A DNA stretch of 64,000 nt from assembly GCA_963733145.1 (NCBI GenBank), contig CAVTCJ010000005.1, forward strand, positions 310,001 to 374,000, read 5' to 3'. The notes under the pieces are model-generated. The model was not told where the DNA came from, did no database searches, and saw only the letters and a list, made by a program, of their open reading frames with translations. The stretch comes from JAHIKV01 sp963733145. Its GTDB lineage: Bacteria; Planctomycetota; Planctomycetia; Pirellulales; Thermoguttaceae. Below are positions 56,457-64,000 of this stretch, one piece after another. Position 1 is the stretch's first letter; every line of letters starts with the position of its first letter. A program made the position numbers and the translations under genes.

Positions 56457-57345
56457 TTACGCTATCCGTTCCGCCACCCGCAGTTTCGCGCTCCGCGCTC
56501 GCGGGTTGGCGGCCAATTCCTTCTCGTCCGCCCGCAGGGGCTTCGGCGTCAGGACCTTCAGGCGTCCGTCGGCCCGAAAGGCATCCTTTGCCCGCCGATC
56601 CTCCAGCGAGTGAAAACTGATGACGGCCATCCGCCCGCCGATCTTCAAGCGGTCGGGAATCCGCCGCAAGGCAACCTCCAGCGATTTCAGTTCGTCGTTG
56701 ACCGCTATCCGCAGCGCCTGAAACGTTCGCGTAGCCGGGTCGATTCTCTCGCCATGGGGGTTTTTCGGCACGCTGTCGCGGACCAGCTCGGCAAGCTCGT
56801 CGGCCGTTTCGATCGGCTGCTCGCGCCGCCGGGCGACAATCGCCCGCGCTATCCGCCGGCTGTATCGTTCCTCTCCGTAACTCGACAACAGTTGGGTCAA
56901 ATGCTCTTCGCTCAACCGATTAACAAGTCTTTTCGCCGGCTCGCCGGACAGGGTGTCGTATCGCAGGTCCAAGGGCCCGCCGGCCGAAAAGCTGAATCCC
57001 CGGCTCTCGTCGGCCAACTGATCGCTCGATAGCCCCAGGTCCAACACCACTCCGTCGACCGCGTCGACGTCTAGCTGATCCAGCACCTCCGGCAGGTCGC
57101 AATAGTTTGCCTGCACCAATTTGACCGGCAATCCGGCCAGCCGCCGCTCGGCTGCGTCGATGGCGGCCGGGTCGCGGTCGATGCCGATCACCAGTCCCAT
57201 CGCCGCCCACCGCTTCGGCCAGCGCCCGGGCATGTCCGCCGCCGCCCAGCGTGCCGTCGACCAGCACCGCGCCCGGCCGAGGGCTCAGCCACCGGACCAC
57301 CTGATCCAACATCACGGGCACGTGAACCGATGACGGCTCGGTCAT
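56457..57345 (-). CDS. rsmH: 16S rRNA m4C1402 methyltransferase (frameshift near 57,207)
   Basis: Start at 57345 (MTEPSSVHVPVMLDQVVRWL). The SAM site is VDGTLGGGGHARALAEAV. After the frameshift LVIGIDRDPAAIDAAERRLA, VDGVVLDLGLSSDQLADESR and FSFSAGGPLDLRYD follow, then the RsmH tail FQALRIAVNDELKSLEVALR and MAVISFHSLEDRRAKDAF. About 296 residues, normal for RsmH (MraW). It methylates C1402 of 16S rRNA in the ribosome P site. It lies downstream of mraZ with a repeat-filled 588-bp gap. Confidence 0.92.
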
Positions 57346-57365
57346 ATTTCGTGTTTGTAGTCCCG

Positions 57366-57537
57366 GGGGGACTGGTCTATTTTTCGGCGATAATGTGTGT
57401 TTTGCGCGAAAAATGTCGGCCGAAAAATGGACCTGTCCCCTTCCCGCGGGGCCAAGGGGGACAGTCCCATTTTCGCGGCGATATGGTTCTTTCCTGGGGC
57501 AACGTCCTTCGCGCCGCGAAAATCGGGACAGTCCCCT
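57366..57537. repeat. Two-module GGGACTGTCCC element (rsmH-mraZ gap)
   Basis: Module B (GGGGGACTGGTCTATTTTTC / CGAAAAATGGACCTGTCCCC) and module A (GGGACAGTCCCATTTTCGCG / CGCGAAAATCGGGACAGTCC) are both present, with decayed GTGAACG termini. Confidence 0.85.
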
Positions 57538-57776
57538 GCGTCTGCCACGGTTCCCGGTGAACGAGTTCTAAAAAACACTCCACCTCGGGCGCTTCCTTGC
57601 GCCCGTAAGAGGTCGAGTGCTTGCGATCGACTTGTATTTGACGGCAAAGTCTCTCGCACAATCGCAACGGAAAGTCGTCCCTGGCTCTCCGTCCGCGAGA
57701 AAAAGTTTTCACCCCGGCTGAAGGTGAAAACCGGCGCCGACCAGGTGGCCTCGGATCGGCGCCGCAATTCTCGCGC

Positions 57777-57918
57777 GTGGCGAAACAAATCTCCCCTCTC
57801 CATTCGGGAGAGGGGCCGGGGGTGAGGGCGTATCGCATTGCCTGGAAGCCTCAGCTAACTGCAACACACAAATGCCCTCACCCTAACCCTCTCCCAGTGG
57901 GAGAGGGGGCTCTAGTAC
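57777..57918. repeat. CCCTCTCCC / GGGAGAGGG inverted repeat
   Basis: Bases TCTCCCCTCTCCATTCGGGA...GGTGAGGGCG and the inverse GCCCTCACCCTAACCCTCTC...GTGGGAGAGGG frame a spacer. The rest of 57538-57776 shows no gene. A short form of the repeat is inside 10152-10252. Confidence 0.75.
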
Positions 57919-57933
57919 GTACGCTGTCTCCGT

Positions 57934-58371
57934 TCAACGAAAAGCGGCCTCCGCGATTTCGTCGTATCGGCCCTGTCGTTCGGCCAGATACGCCTGCCAT
58001 CGCTCGGCGGCCCACAGTTCCACGTGGTCCTGCACTCCCAACAACACGACTTCCTTTTCCAATCCCGCCAGCTCAGCCAACTCCGGCGGAATGCGAATGC
58101 GTCCTTGCGAATCCAGTTCCGCCCTTTGCGCCCGGGCGTAAAACAACCGATTGTAAGTCCTTACGTCCTGACTTGTGGGCGAGGACTGGGCCAATCGCTC
58201 CGCCAACCGTGCAAACGCGTCCTCCGCATAAAGGGCCAGAGACCGATCGGTCCCCGGCGCTATGTACAACGTCTGTCGGTTGCCCGATTTCAGGTCCTCG
58301 CGGAGCCAGCGGGGAATCGCCACGCGCTGTTTCTGGTCGATCGTGCGGCTGAACTGACCGGTCAGAAGCAT
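57934..58371 (-). CDS. mraZ: Transcriptional regulator MraZ
   Basis: This 145-residue protein has two SpoVT/AbrB-like repeats. The first is MLLTGQFSRTIDQKQRVAIP and the second RAELDSQGRIRIPPELAELA, each with the conserved D-x-x-G/Q-R-[IV]-x-[IL]-P core. MraZ represses its own promoter and the division/cell-wall (dcw) cluster. Here it heads mraZ-rsmH-LysM, a reduced dcw cluster without ftsL, ftsI or mur genes in the window. Confidence 0.92.
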   Translation of the reverse strand: MLLTGQFSRTIDQKQRVAIPRWLREDLKSGNRQTLYIAPGTDRSLALYAEDAFARLAERLAQSSPTSQDVRTYNRLFYARAQRAELDSQGRIRIPPELAELAGLEKEVVLLGVQDHVELWAAERWQAYLAERQGRYDEIAEAAFR

Positions 58372-58553
58372 ATATCACCACAATTCCCCACCTGGCCCCA
58401 CGAAGCCCCAAAGATACCTATTAGCCAGGGCGGATGCAAGGCGGCTTTTCCGCGCAATTTTCTCCCTTCGATCAATCCGCTTTCCGTAGGTTCCAATCCT
58501 GAAACAACTTCCATCGAGACGCCAACGGCGCAAGTGGATTTTTTCTTTTTTTC

Positions 58554-58711
58554 TTATGCCTCCACCAACGATTCCCAGAGCAAAATTGTAGGGGGGACCA
58601 GCGAAGCGCAGTCCCACCAAGGTCGAGAAAATCAGTGCGTGGTGGGACTGCGCTTCGCTTGTCCCACCCTACGCCGGCACAAATTATGCCTCCACCAACG
58701 ATTCCCAGAGC
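58554..58711. repeat. 28-bp direct repeat flanking a palindrome at the GT4 gene end
   Basis: The 28 bases TTATGCCTCCACCAACGATT.. occur at 58554-58581 and 58684-58711. The second copy encodes the last residues (WESLVEA) and stop of the glycosyltransferase. Between them 58589-58673 is an inverted repeat with GACCAGCGAAGCGCAGTCCC / GGGACTGCGCTTCGCTTGTC arms. No other feature in 58372-58683. Confidence 0.9.
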
Positions 58712-59805
58712 CTTTCATAGGCCGACACCATCCGGGAAATGTCGAAATTTTCCTCGACGCGGCGCCGGTTGCGCTCGCCCATTTCGGCCGCAAATTGGCG
58801 GTCGTTCATCAGCCTAAATATCTTTTCGGCAAAGACTTGCGAATCGCCGTAATGAACCGTCTGTTCCTCGCCGCCTGGGCCAAGCAGTTCGGCGACGCCC
58901 TCGACATCAGTGGCGACCACCGGCCGGCGGCTGGCCATCGCCTCCAGAACGACATTCGGCATCCCCTCCCAAACTGAGGGAAGGACCAGCAGATGGCACG
59001 CGGCGAATATCGCGGGTACGTCGGGCCGCCAGCCCGCGAAATGGACCCGGCCGCCGATTCCCGTCGCCGCCGCGGCCGATTCCAAGGGTGCCCGCAATGG
59101 ACCATCGCCGACCAACAGCAGGTGGCAGTCTGGCAGCCGATCGAGCCACGCCGGGGCGGCCTCGATCAGCCATTCAACCCCTTTCTGCGCCTCCAATCGG
59201 CCGACGAATACGACCGCGCGGCGGCCGGCCCCGACGCCGAACTCGCGGAGGTCGGCCGGTTGTGGGGCAGGATACTTTTCCAGATCGATTCCGTTCGGGA
59301 TTACGACCAGTTTTGCCGGCGATAGGCCGCCTCGATCGGCCGAGAAATCGGCGACCGACCGGCTGACACAGACGTAGCGGTCCACTAACTTCTGCGTTAT
59401 CCGATCGAGCCAAAGATGCCAGGGGACTCCCCGCTCAGCGACGCGGATTCCGGCGACCACGGCCCCCACGCCGGCCCGTCTGGCGGCGATTCGTCCGACG
59501 ATGTTAGCGTGAAAGAGAAATGTTTGGGCAATCTGGGGTTTGTGGGTTGCAAAAAGGCGGCGCAGCCGGCGAACTACCGCGGGGAATTGCCACACCCGTC
59601 GCCCGTCGAGAAAACGGACCTCGATGCCGGCCGCGCGGAGTCTCGGCAGGCAGGAGGTTTCTTCTCGCTCCGGACGCGGCGAGAGGCAGAACACGACCGG
59701 CTCAAAGCGGCGGCGGTCGATGCGAACGGCCAGTTCGGTCAGGCACCGTTCGGCCCCGCCGGCATCGAGTTCGGTAATGCACAGGGCGATCTTGATCCGC
59801 GACAT
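58684..59805 (-). CDS. GT4-family glycosyltransferase
   Basis: This 373-residue intact frame begins MSRIKIALCITELDAGGAER. The GT-B fold is evident: N-terminal ITELDAGGAERCLTELA, linker VCVSRSVADFSADRGGLSPA, PNGIDLEKYP, then FVGRLEAQKGVEWLIEAAPA and LPSVWEGMPNVVLEAMASRR, the E-x7-E motif of retaining GT4 enzymes. It transfers a sugar from a nucleotide donor onto an unknown acceptor, likely a surface glycan or lipid. No sugar operon is adjacent. Confidence 0.9.
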   Translation of the reverse strand: MSRIKIALCITELDAGGAERCLTELAVRIDRRRFEPVVFCLSPRPEREETSCLPRLRAAGIEVRFLDGRRVWQFPAVVRRLRRLFATHKPQIAQTFLFHANIVGRIAARRAGVGAVVAGIRVAERGVPWHLWLDRITQKLVDRYVCVSRSVADFSADRGGLSPAKLVVIPNGIDLEKYPAPQPADLREFGVGAGRRAVVFVGRLEAQKGVEWLIEAAPAWLDRLPDCHLLLVGDGPLRAPLESAAAATGIGGRVHFAGWRPDVPAIFAACHLLVLPSVWEGMPNVVLEAMASRRPVVATDVEGVAELLGPGGEEQTVHYGDSQVFAEKIFRLMNDRQFAAEMGERNRRRVEENFDISRMVSAYERLWESLVEA

Positions 59806-59868
59806 GTTCTGAACACACGGGGTCTTGGGGCTTGGGTCTTTGGTCTTGGGGCTTGGGCCAAGACCTAA

Positions 59869-60035
59869 GGCGTTGTCCGGGAATAACTTACCGAATTACA
59901 TAGGCGCGCACGTCCCTGTACGGAATGCCCTCCGTGGCGTTCCGTGAGCCGAAAAAAGGCCTTTCTCGTCAATCCCGGAACGCCACGGAGGGCGTTCCTA
60001 CAGAACGAAATCGGTAGTTTATTGTCGGACGGCGC
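59869..60035. repeat. 167-bp MITE-like element, GGCGTTGTCCGGGAATAACT ends (copy 2)
   Basis: Inverse of 49413-49580. Ends GGCGTTGTCCGGGAATAACT and GGCGCCGTCCGACAATAAAC (as inverse). Flanked on both sides by tandem AGACCTAAG/CTTGGGTCTT-like short repeats (59815-59868 and 60036-60070), so it probably inserted into a simple-repeat tract. Confidence 0.88.
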
Positions 60036-60143
60036 CTAAGACCTAAGACCTAAGACCAAAGACCTAAGACCGTAACCCTGCACCCCTGCAAAATTTTGCG
60101 CAAAATGCTTATACTCGTTTCCCGAGGGAGGGTAAAGCTCACA

Positions 60144-61190
60144 ATGTCGGAAGTAGACAAGTACGACTACGAATTGCCGAAGGAATTGATCGCCCAGTCG
60201 CCGACGGTCTGCCGGACCGACGCCCGGCTGCTGGTCGTCGATCGGGGCCGCAACTCGTTGGAACACAGGTACATCCGCGATTTGCCCGAGTATCTCCGCG
60301 AGGGGGACTGCCTGGTGATAAACGACACTCGGGTAATCCCCGCCCGTCTGGTGGGACGCCGCCAGACCACGGGCGGCCACTGGGAGGGGCTTTTCCTCGA
60401 AGCCAGTCCCGACGGCCTGTGGCGGGTGATGTGCAAAACCCGCGGCAAACTGAAGCCGGGAGATTCGGTCACGCTGCTCAGCCCTGCGGGAGACGAAGAC
60501 GTGCAACTCCAGTTGGCGGCCCGGCAGAGCGACGGAAGCTGGATCGCTCGGCCCGTGGCCCATGAGGACGCGCTGACGTTGTTGAGCCGCGTGGGCCGAG
60601 TCCCCCTACCGCCCTACATCCGCAAGGGGCAGATGATCGATAGCGACCGGGAAGACTATCAGACCGTTTACGCCCAAATTCCCGGCGCGGTGGCGGCCCC
60701 CACGGCCGGACTGCATTTCACCGCCACTCTGCTCGACCGCCTGGCTCGACAGGGCGTGGAGATCTGCACTCTCACGCTGCACGTCGGGCCGGGCACTTTC
60801 CGGCCGATCGCCTCCGAAACCCTCGCCAAGCACCAAATGCACTCCGAATGGGGATGCGTAGGACAGCAGACTGTCGATCGGATCGCCGAATGTCGCCGCC
60901 GCGGGGGACGCCTGGTGGCCGTGGGCACAACTTCGGTCCGGCTGCTGGAGACCGCCGCGGCCGGCGGCGAATTGATGCCCTTCACCGGCCACACCGACCT
61001 GTTCATCAGGCCTCCCTACAAGTTCCGCACGATCGACGCCCTGTTAACCAATTTTCACCTCCCCCGCACCACGCTGTTGGTCCTGGTCCGCACGTTTGGC
61101 GGCGACGAACTGATTAGCCGGGCCTACGAAGAGGCGGTCAGCGAGCAGTACCGATTTTTCAGCTACGGCGACGCGATGCTGATCTTATAG
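60144..61190 (+). CDS. queA: S-adenosylmethionine:tRNA ribosyltransferase-isomerase
   Basis: QueA makes epoxyqueuosine in tRNA wobble position 34 from preQ1-tRNA and SAM. The ATG at 60144 (MSEVDKYDYELPKELIAQSP) is chosen because family members begin at this point. A GAGGGAGGG lies about 14 bases upstream. Signature blocks: DCLVINDTRVIPARLVGRRQ, VPLPPYIRK, GAVAAPTAGLHFTATLLDRL, TLHVGPGTFRPI, VAVGTTSVRLLE, TNFHLPRTTLLVLVRTFGG. 348 residues, normal length. Confidence 0.95.
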   Translation: MSEVDKYDYELPKELIAQSPTVCRTDARLLVVDRGRNSLEHRYIRDLPEYLREGDCLVINDTRVIPARLVGRRQTTGGHWEGLFLEASPDGLWRVMCKTRGKLKPGDSVTLLSPAGDEDVQLQLAARQSDGSWIARPVAHEDALTLLSRVGRVPLPPYIRKGQMIDSDREDYQTVYAQIPGAVAAPTAGLHFTATLLDRLARQGVEICTLTLHVGPGTFRPIASETLAKHQMHSEWGCVGQQTVDRIAECRRRGGRLVAVGTTSVRLLETAAAGGELMPFTGHTDLFIRPPYKFRTIDALLTNFHLPRTTLLVLVRTFGGDELISRAYEEAVSEQYRFFSYGDAMLIL

Positions 61191-61197
61191 CACTGAT

Positions 61198-61255
61198 TGT
61201 GGTGCAGGCGTCCCGCCTGCCGTCGTAAGATGCAGGCGAGACGCCTGCACCACAA
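61198..61255. repeat. 58-bp palindrome TTGTGGTGCAGGCGTCCCGC (copy 2)
   Basis: Starts 8 bases after the queA stop and may act as terminator. Same family as 34303-34361. Confidence 0.85.
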
Positions 61256-61430
61256 AGAGAATGTAGCCAATTTATGGTAAGGCCATTCCAAATCCGGCAA
61301 AAACGGTGCAATCCCTACCGTCGCTCTGCCGATACGTGATACAAGCGCGTAGCAGCGCGCCCTCGTCACCCCCACATTTGAGTGGGACGATGCGATGATC
61401 GGCGCAACTTATTTCCAGGAGCCAGGCAAC

Positions 61431-61763
61431 ATGCAGATCAAGGTATACGTCCCCAAGGTGATTGAAATACCCAGTGAGTACCTGCCGGCATTGGCCAAGC
61501 GGGCCGCCGATAGCCTGGGCGAGCGGTCGCCCGAGGTCTCGGCAACCCGCGGGCACCTGGTGCGTCAGGCCGTTCAGGATGGGTTGCTGCGCGAGTTTGA
61601 CCCCCTGATCGGAGAAGACGGCACGGTGGATCTGGTGTGCGATCCGGGCATGGAAATCCCGCTCGAATTCGACCAGCGAACGCTGAGCATCGCGGAACTG
61701 TTGGACGCCCTGCAATACAAGCAGAACTGGCCCGACGTTCAGGCCGCCAACGAAGCGGCGTAA
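61431..61763 (+). CDS. Hypothetical small protein
   Basis: The ATG at 61431 (MQIKVYVPKVIEIPSEYLPA) with AGGAG upstream (61417-61421) gives 110 residues. It contains SATRGHLVRQAVQDGLLREF and a beta segment DLVCDPGMEIPLEFDQRTLS. The acidic, soluble protein shows no domain I recognise. Confidence 0.65.
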   Translation: MQIKVYVPKVIEIPSEYLPALAKRAADSLGERSPEVSATRGHLVRQAVQDGLLREFDPLIGEDGTVDLVCDPGMEIPLEFDQRTLSIAELLDALQYKQNWPDVQAANEAA

Positions 61764-61900
61764 GTGAAGGCAGGCGACAGGTGCATCTTTGCCCTTGAAA
61801 CTGCCGGTTTAGCAGCCGCCGGCACGGCGGCTTGCAGCGCAACCTGGGGCCATCGTACCGACGGCCGCTAAACGATCGCTGTGGCGGTCATTTTCGACCA

Positions 61901-62159
61901 TTATTCCGCCGCCGACCGCCCTCTTTTCTCGGCTTTATCCTGGAGGATTTTCACCTCCAAATCGGCGCGTGTTTTGTGTGCCCATTGTTCCAATTTTGCG
62001 CACCACTCCAGGCGCTTTCTTGTCGTGCAAAGGGAGGTCTCCGACGCCCTGTTCCCTGCTCCGGTTGGCCATTTGACGCACAATTGCCGCCAAATCGAAC
62101 AGACGGAGGGAGAATTGATCGAGTTTCAATGGATCGTAAGGCCGGAGAGTCATGTCCAT
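61901..62159 (-). CDS. Small hypothetical protein (frameshift near 62,025)
   Basis: The frame MDMTLRPYDPLKLDQFSLRL then FDLAAIVRQMANRSREQGV continues in another frame as LEWCAKLEQWAHKTRADLEV and ends RGRSAAE at 61901. The join gives about 86 residues with regular helical periodicity, better than the alternatives on either strand. No domain recognised. Confidence 0.45.
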
Positions 62160-62342
62160 TATTATAAGCGAAATATGATCCGTTGTCTAGCAAGAAAGTG
62201 CTGATTATTCAGTAATTTCCTCCAGTGAAATGGGGCATAAAATGGCATAATATGTCCAAAATAATGGTTGTAAATGTGCGCCATTTATGCTAGTCTGCCT
62301 CTCGTTAAATCACTTCCGAAACCCTTTTATATGGGGGGCACC

Positions 62343-62477
62343 ATGTCCGAAATGCCCGAGATTCCCGCCGTTGACCCCTGGGACGCCTTCGTGATCGACG
62401 GCGATGCCATGGAACCGGAACCTGAACCAGGCGACTTTTGGGGGGAGCTGGACGATGATTGCGACAACCGTGATTGA
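62343..62477 (+). CDS. Very acidic small protein
   Basis: The ATG at 62343 (MSEMPEIPAVDPWDAFVIDG) gives 44 residues, about a third Asp/Glu, with no basic patch. It overlaps the next gene by 23 bases and shares its upstream region, suggesting a pair. Function unknown. Confidence 0.5.
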   Translation: MSEMPEIPAVDPWDAFVIDGDAMEPEPEPGDFWGELDDDCDNRD

Positions 62478-62787
62478 CGAAATCCGTCGGATGTTGAGCG
62501 AAGGCCGTCTCTCGCAGCGAAAAATCGCCCTCCGCTTGGGCGTGAGCCGGGGAACGGTCAACGCCATCGCACAGGACAAGCGTCCCGACTATTCCGCGCG
62601 GCGACGCGAAGAGAGCGACTTCATCCCGCCGCGGGGCAGACCGCTGCGTTGTCCGGAATGCGGTGGGTTGGTGCAAATGCCGTGCCTGCTGTGTTACATT
62701 CGCACACGGATGAAGACAAACCCGAAGCCGGCCGTGAGTCCTTGTCTATCCAGTCGTGGAACCACCGCAACAGCGAGCTGCGGTTGA
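62455..62787 (+). CDS. Helix-turn-helix protein with C-terminal zinc knuckle
   Basis: The ATG at 62455 (MIATTVIDEIRRMLSEGRLS) gives 110 residues. The HTH is LSQRKIALRLGVSRGTVNAI, similar to resolvase/sigma-4 type helices. A Cys cluster follows (RCPECGGLVQMPCLLCYI), a likely zinc site. The last 40 residues overlap the convergent GGDEF gene (62621 onward) by 167 bases. Possibly the real end is near 62,715. DNA-binding role inferred. Confidence 0.65.
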   Translation: MIATTVIDEIRRMLSEGRLSQRKIALRLGVSRGTVNAIAQDKRPDYSARRREESDFIPPRGRPLRCPECGGLVQMPCLLCYIRTRMKTNPKPAVSPCLSSRGTTATASCG

Positions 62788-64000
62788 TCGTTCCGACGGG
62801 CCGTCCGTCGTCGGTAATCACCACCCCGCGGATCGAAACCCGGCAGAGGAACTCGTAGATCACCCGAACCGGCGTATCTTCCTCGTAGCAGATCACGTTC
62901 GAGCGCATCACGCTCGAGATCGGCCGTTGCCGGCACTCCGGCGAGACCATCACCGCCATGAGGTCCTTCTCGGAAAGGAAGCCGGCCAATCCGCCCTCGG
63001 CATTTAACACGGGCGCGGCCGGAATGCCGAATTGGAGAAACAACTCGGCGGCTTTTTCGATCGTGTCCTCGTCCCGCAGGCAGACCGATAGCGGGGCCAT
63101 TACGTCGCGCGCCAGCTTCCCCTTGAAGATCGCGTCGTGTTCGATCGGGCAACTTAGCTTCGGCTCCGCTGCGTCGGCCAGTGAAGTATGGCGGACGACG
63201 CGATCGCGGCCGATGCGCTTCGCGCAGAGCAGGGCCTGGTCGGCCAGATCGACAAGCTCTTCCGAGGTTTGGGTGTCGTCGCGGGATTGGGCCACGCCGA
63301 AACTCCCCGTGACGGCCAGGTAGTTGCATCCCGCGGGAATCCGCAGCGAGGCCAGCCGCGCCCGGGCGCGCTCGGCCCAGGCGGCGGCGTCGCTCTCCGT
63401 GGTGGCCGGCAGCATGATGCAGAACTCTTCGCCCCCATAGCGCGAGACGGTGTCGCTGATGCGGCAGTTGTCCATGAGCAATTCCGCCACGAACTTCAAC
63501 ACCGAGTCGCCGGCCGGGTGTCCGTGAACGTCGTTGACCTGCTTGAAAAAATCCAGGTCCACCATCACGCAGCTCAGCGGGCTGTGGGAGCGTCGCGCCC
63601 GGTGCCATTCCTTTTCCAACGCCTCGTAGAAGCTCCGCTGCGTCAGCAGGCCCGTCAGCGAATCGGTATGGGCCATCAGGCTCAATTGCCGTTCCAGTTC
63701 CAGAACTCGCGAACTGGACTTCATGCGGGCCAGCAATTCGCCTTCCGAAACCGGCTTGGTAAGGAAGTCGTCGGCCCCGTTTTCCAGTCCGGCGATCATT
63801 TCCGACGGCGCGGTCAGGGCGGTCAGAAAGACAATGTAGACGTAGTGCGGCAGGAGCATTTCCCGCACCTTCCGGCACAATTCCAGGCCGTCGATGTTGG
63901 GCATCATCCAGTCGGTGATGAGAAAGTCGGGGCACTCCAATTCGATGGCGTCCAACGCCTCCCGGCCGTCGGTGGCCGTGCGGACCGAGTAGCCCGCCCG
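62621..64000 (-). CDS. Response regulator with GGDEF and tandem CBS domains (5' truncated)
   Basis: The frame is open to the right edge (RAGYSVRTATDGREAL), so the start is outside. The receiver domain has the phospho-acceptor Asp in FLITDWMMPNIDG and Lys in DFLTKPVSEGELL. The diguanylate cyclase domain carries LMAHTDSLTGLLTQRSF, VDLDFFKQVNDVHGHPAGD and the active RYGGEEFCIMLP, with an intact product-inhibition site RISD five residues before GGEEF. Two CBS modules follow (DVMAPLSVCLRDEDTIEKAA; SVMRSNVICYEEDTPVRVIY). A phosphorylation- and probably nucleotide-controlled c-di-GMP synthase. Confidence 0.9.
   Translation of the reverse strand, partial: RAGYSVRTATDGREALDAIELECPDFLITDWMMPNIDGLELCRKVREMLLPHYVYIVFLTALTAPSEMIAGLENGADDFLTKPVSEGELLARMKSSSRVLELERQLSLMAHTDSLTGLLTQRSFYEALEKEWHRARRSHSPLSCVMVDLDFFKQVNDVHGHPAGDSVLKFVAELLMDNCRISDTVSRYGGEEFCIMLPATTESDAAAWAERARARLASLRIPAGCNYLAVTGSFGVAQSRDDTQTSEELVDLADQALLCAKRIGRDRVVRHTSLADAAEPKLSCPIEHDAIFKGKLARDVMAPLSVCLRDEDTIEKAAELFLQFGIPAAPVLNAEGGLAGFLSEKDLMAVMVSPECRQRPISSVMRSNVICYEEDTPVRVIYEFLCRVSIRGVVITDDGRPVGTINRSSLLRWFHDWIDKDSRPASGLSSSVCECNTAGTAFAPTHRIPDNAAVCPAAG

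Noticed and set aside
59815..60070. Possible CRISPR-like array of AGACCTAAG units
   Set aside because: The units are 7-10 bases, contiguous and without unique spacers. It is a simple-sequence tract interrupted by a MITE-like element.

Overview
The window is GC-rich, densely coded bacterial chromosome. It looks like a planctomycete of the Pirellulales/Planctomycetaceae type, although no 16S rRNA is present to prove it. The indications are a DUF1080 secreted protein, an MJ0042-type zinc-ribbon protein, a GspG-like pseudopilin, a proton-channel cluster (ExbB, two ExbD, propeller, prenyltransferase-fold protein), a very large secreted VWA protein with Met/Gly-rich repeats, an mraZ-rsmH pair not followed by the usual division and murein genes, and many palindromic intergenic repeats.

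Layout. 1-6.4 kb: end of a fused indolepyruvate:ferredoxin oxidoreductase, a DUF1080 protein, a zinc-ribbon membrane protein, a hypothetical gene and metG. 6.6-10.2 kb: a defence/addiction patch with two DUF433/DUF5615 pairs, one RHH/PIN (VapBC) pair and a decayed DUF5615 relic. 10.2-23.4 kb: a long minus-strand cluster with a prenyltransferase/squalene-cyclase-fold protein with HEAT-like C-terminus, two paralogous single-pass proteins, ExbB, two ExbD, a TPR plus beta-propeller protein, a TPR plus solute-binding protein and a hypothetical protein. 23.7-33.75 kb: a 10 kb element integrated in tRNA-Phe, bounded by a 47-bp direct repeat. It carries a tyrosine integrase, excisionase-like HTH proteins, a RepA-like ATPase, small and large terminase, an ERCC4 nuclease and a prohead protease, but no recognisable capsid, portal, tail or lysis gene, so it resembles a phage satellite or reduced prophage. 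33.76-40.3 kb: pseudopilin, SDR reductase, rfbD, a vapB with broken vapC, galE and mqo. 41-48 kb: DUF3592 protein, a 1042-residue polytopic zinc-ribbon protein and a serpin. 48.1-49.4 kb: an ORF-less group II intron next to transposase remnants. 49.8-58.4 kb: the giant VWA protein, a LysM protein, rsmH and mraZ. 58.7-64 kb: GT4 glycosyltransferase, queA, small genes and a REC-GGDEF-CBS regulator cut by the right edge.

Two features run through the whole window. First, about a dozen families of short palindromic or MITE-like repeats fill nearly every gap, and one copy lies in frame inside rfbD. Second, many long genes, including single-copy housekeeping genes (metG, rsmH, galE, mqo), are split by one-base frameshifts. 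That pattern is more easily explained by indel errors in the underlying assembly than by gene decay, so I annotate these genes as single loci and give the approximate frameshift points.

The strongest candidates for undescribed biology are the in-frame palindromic element in rfbD, the capsid-less tRNA-Phe satellite, and the ExbB/ExbD-propeller-cyclase-fold envelope cluster.
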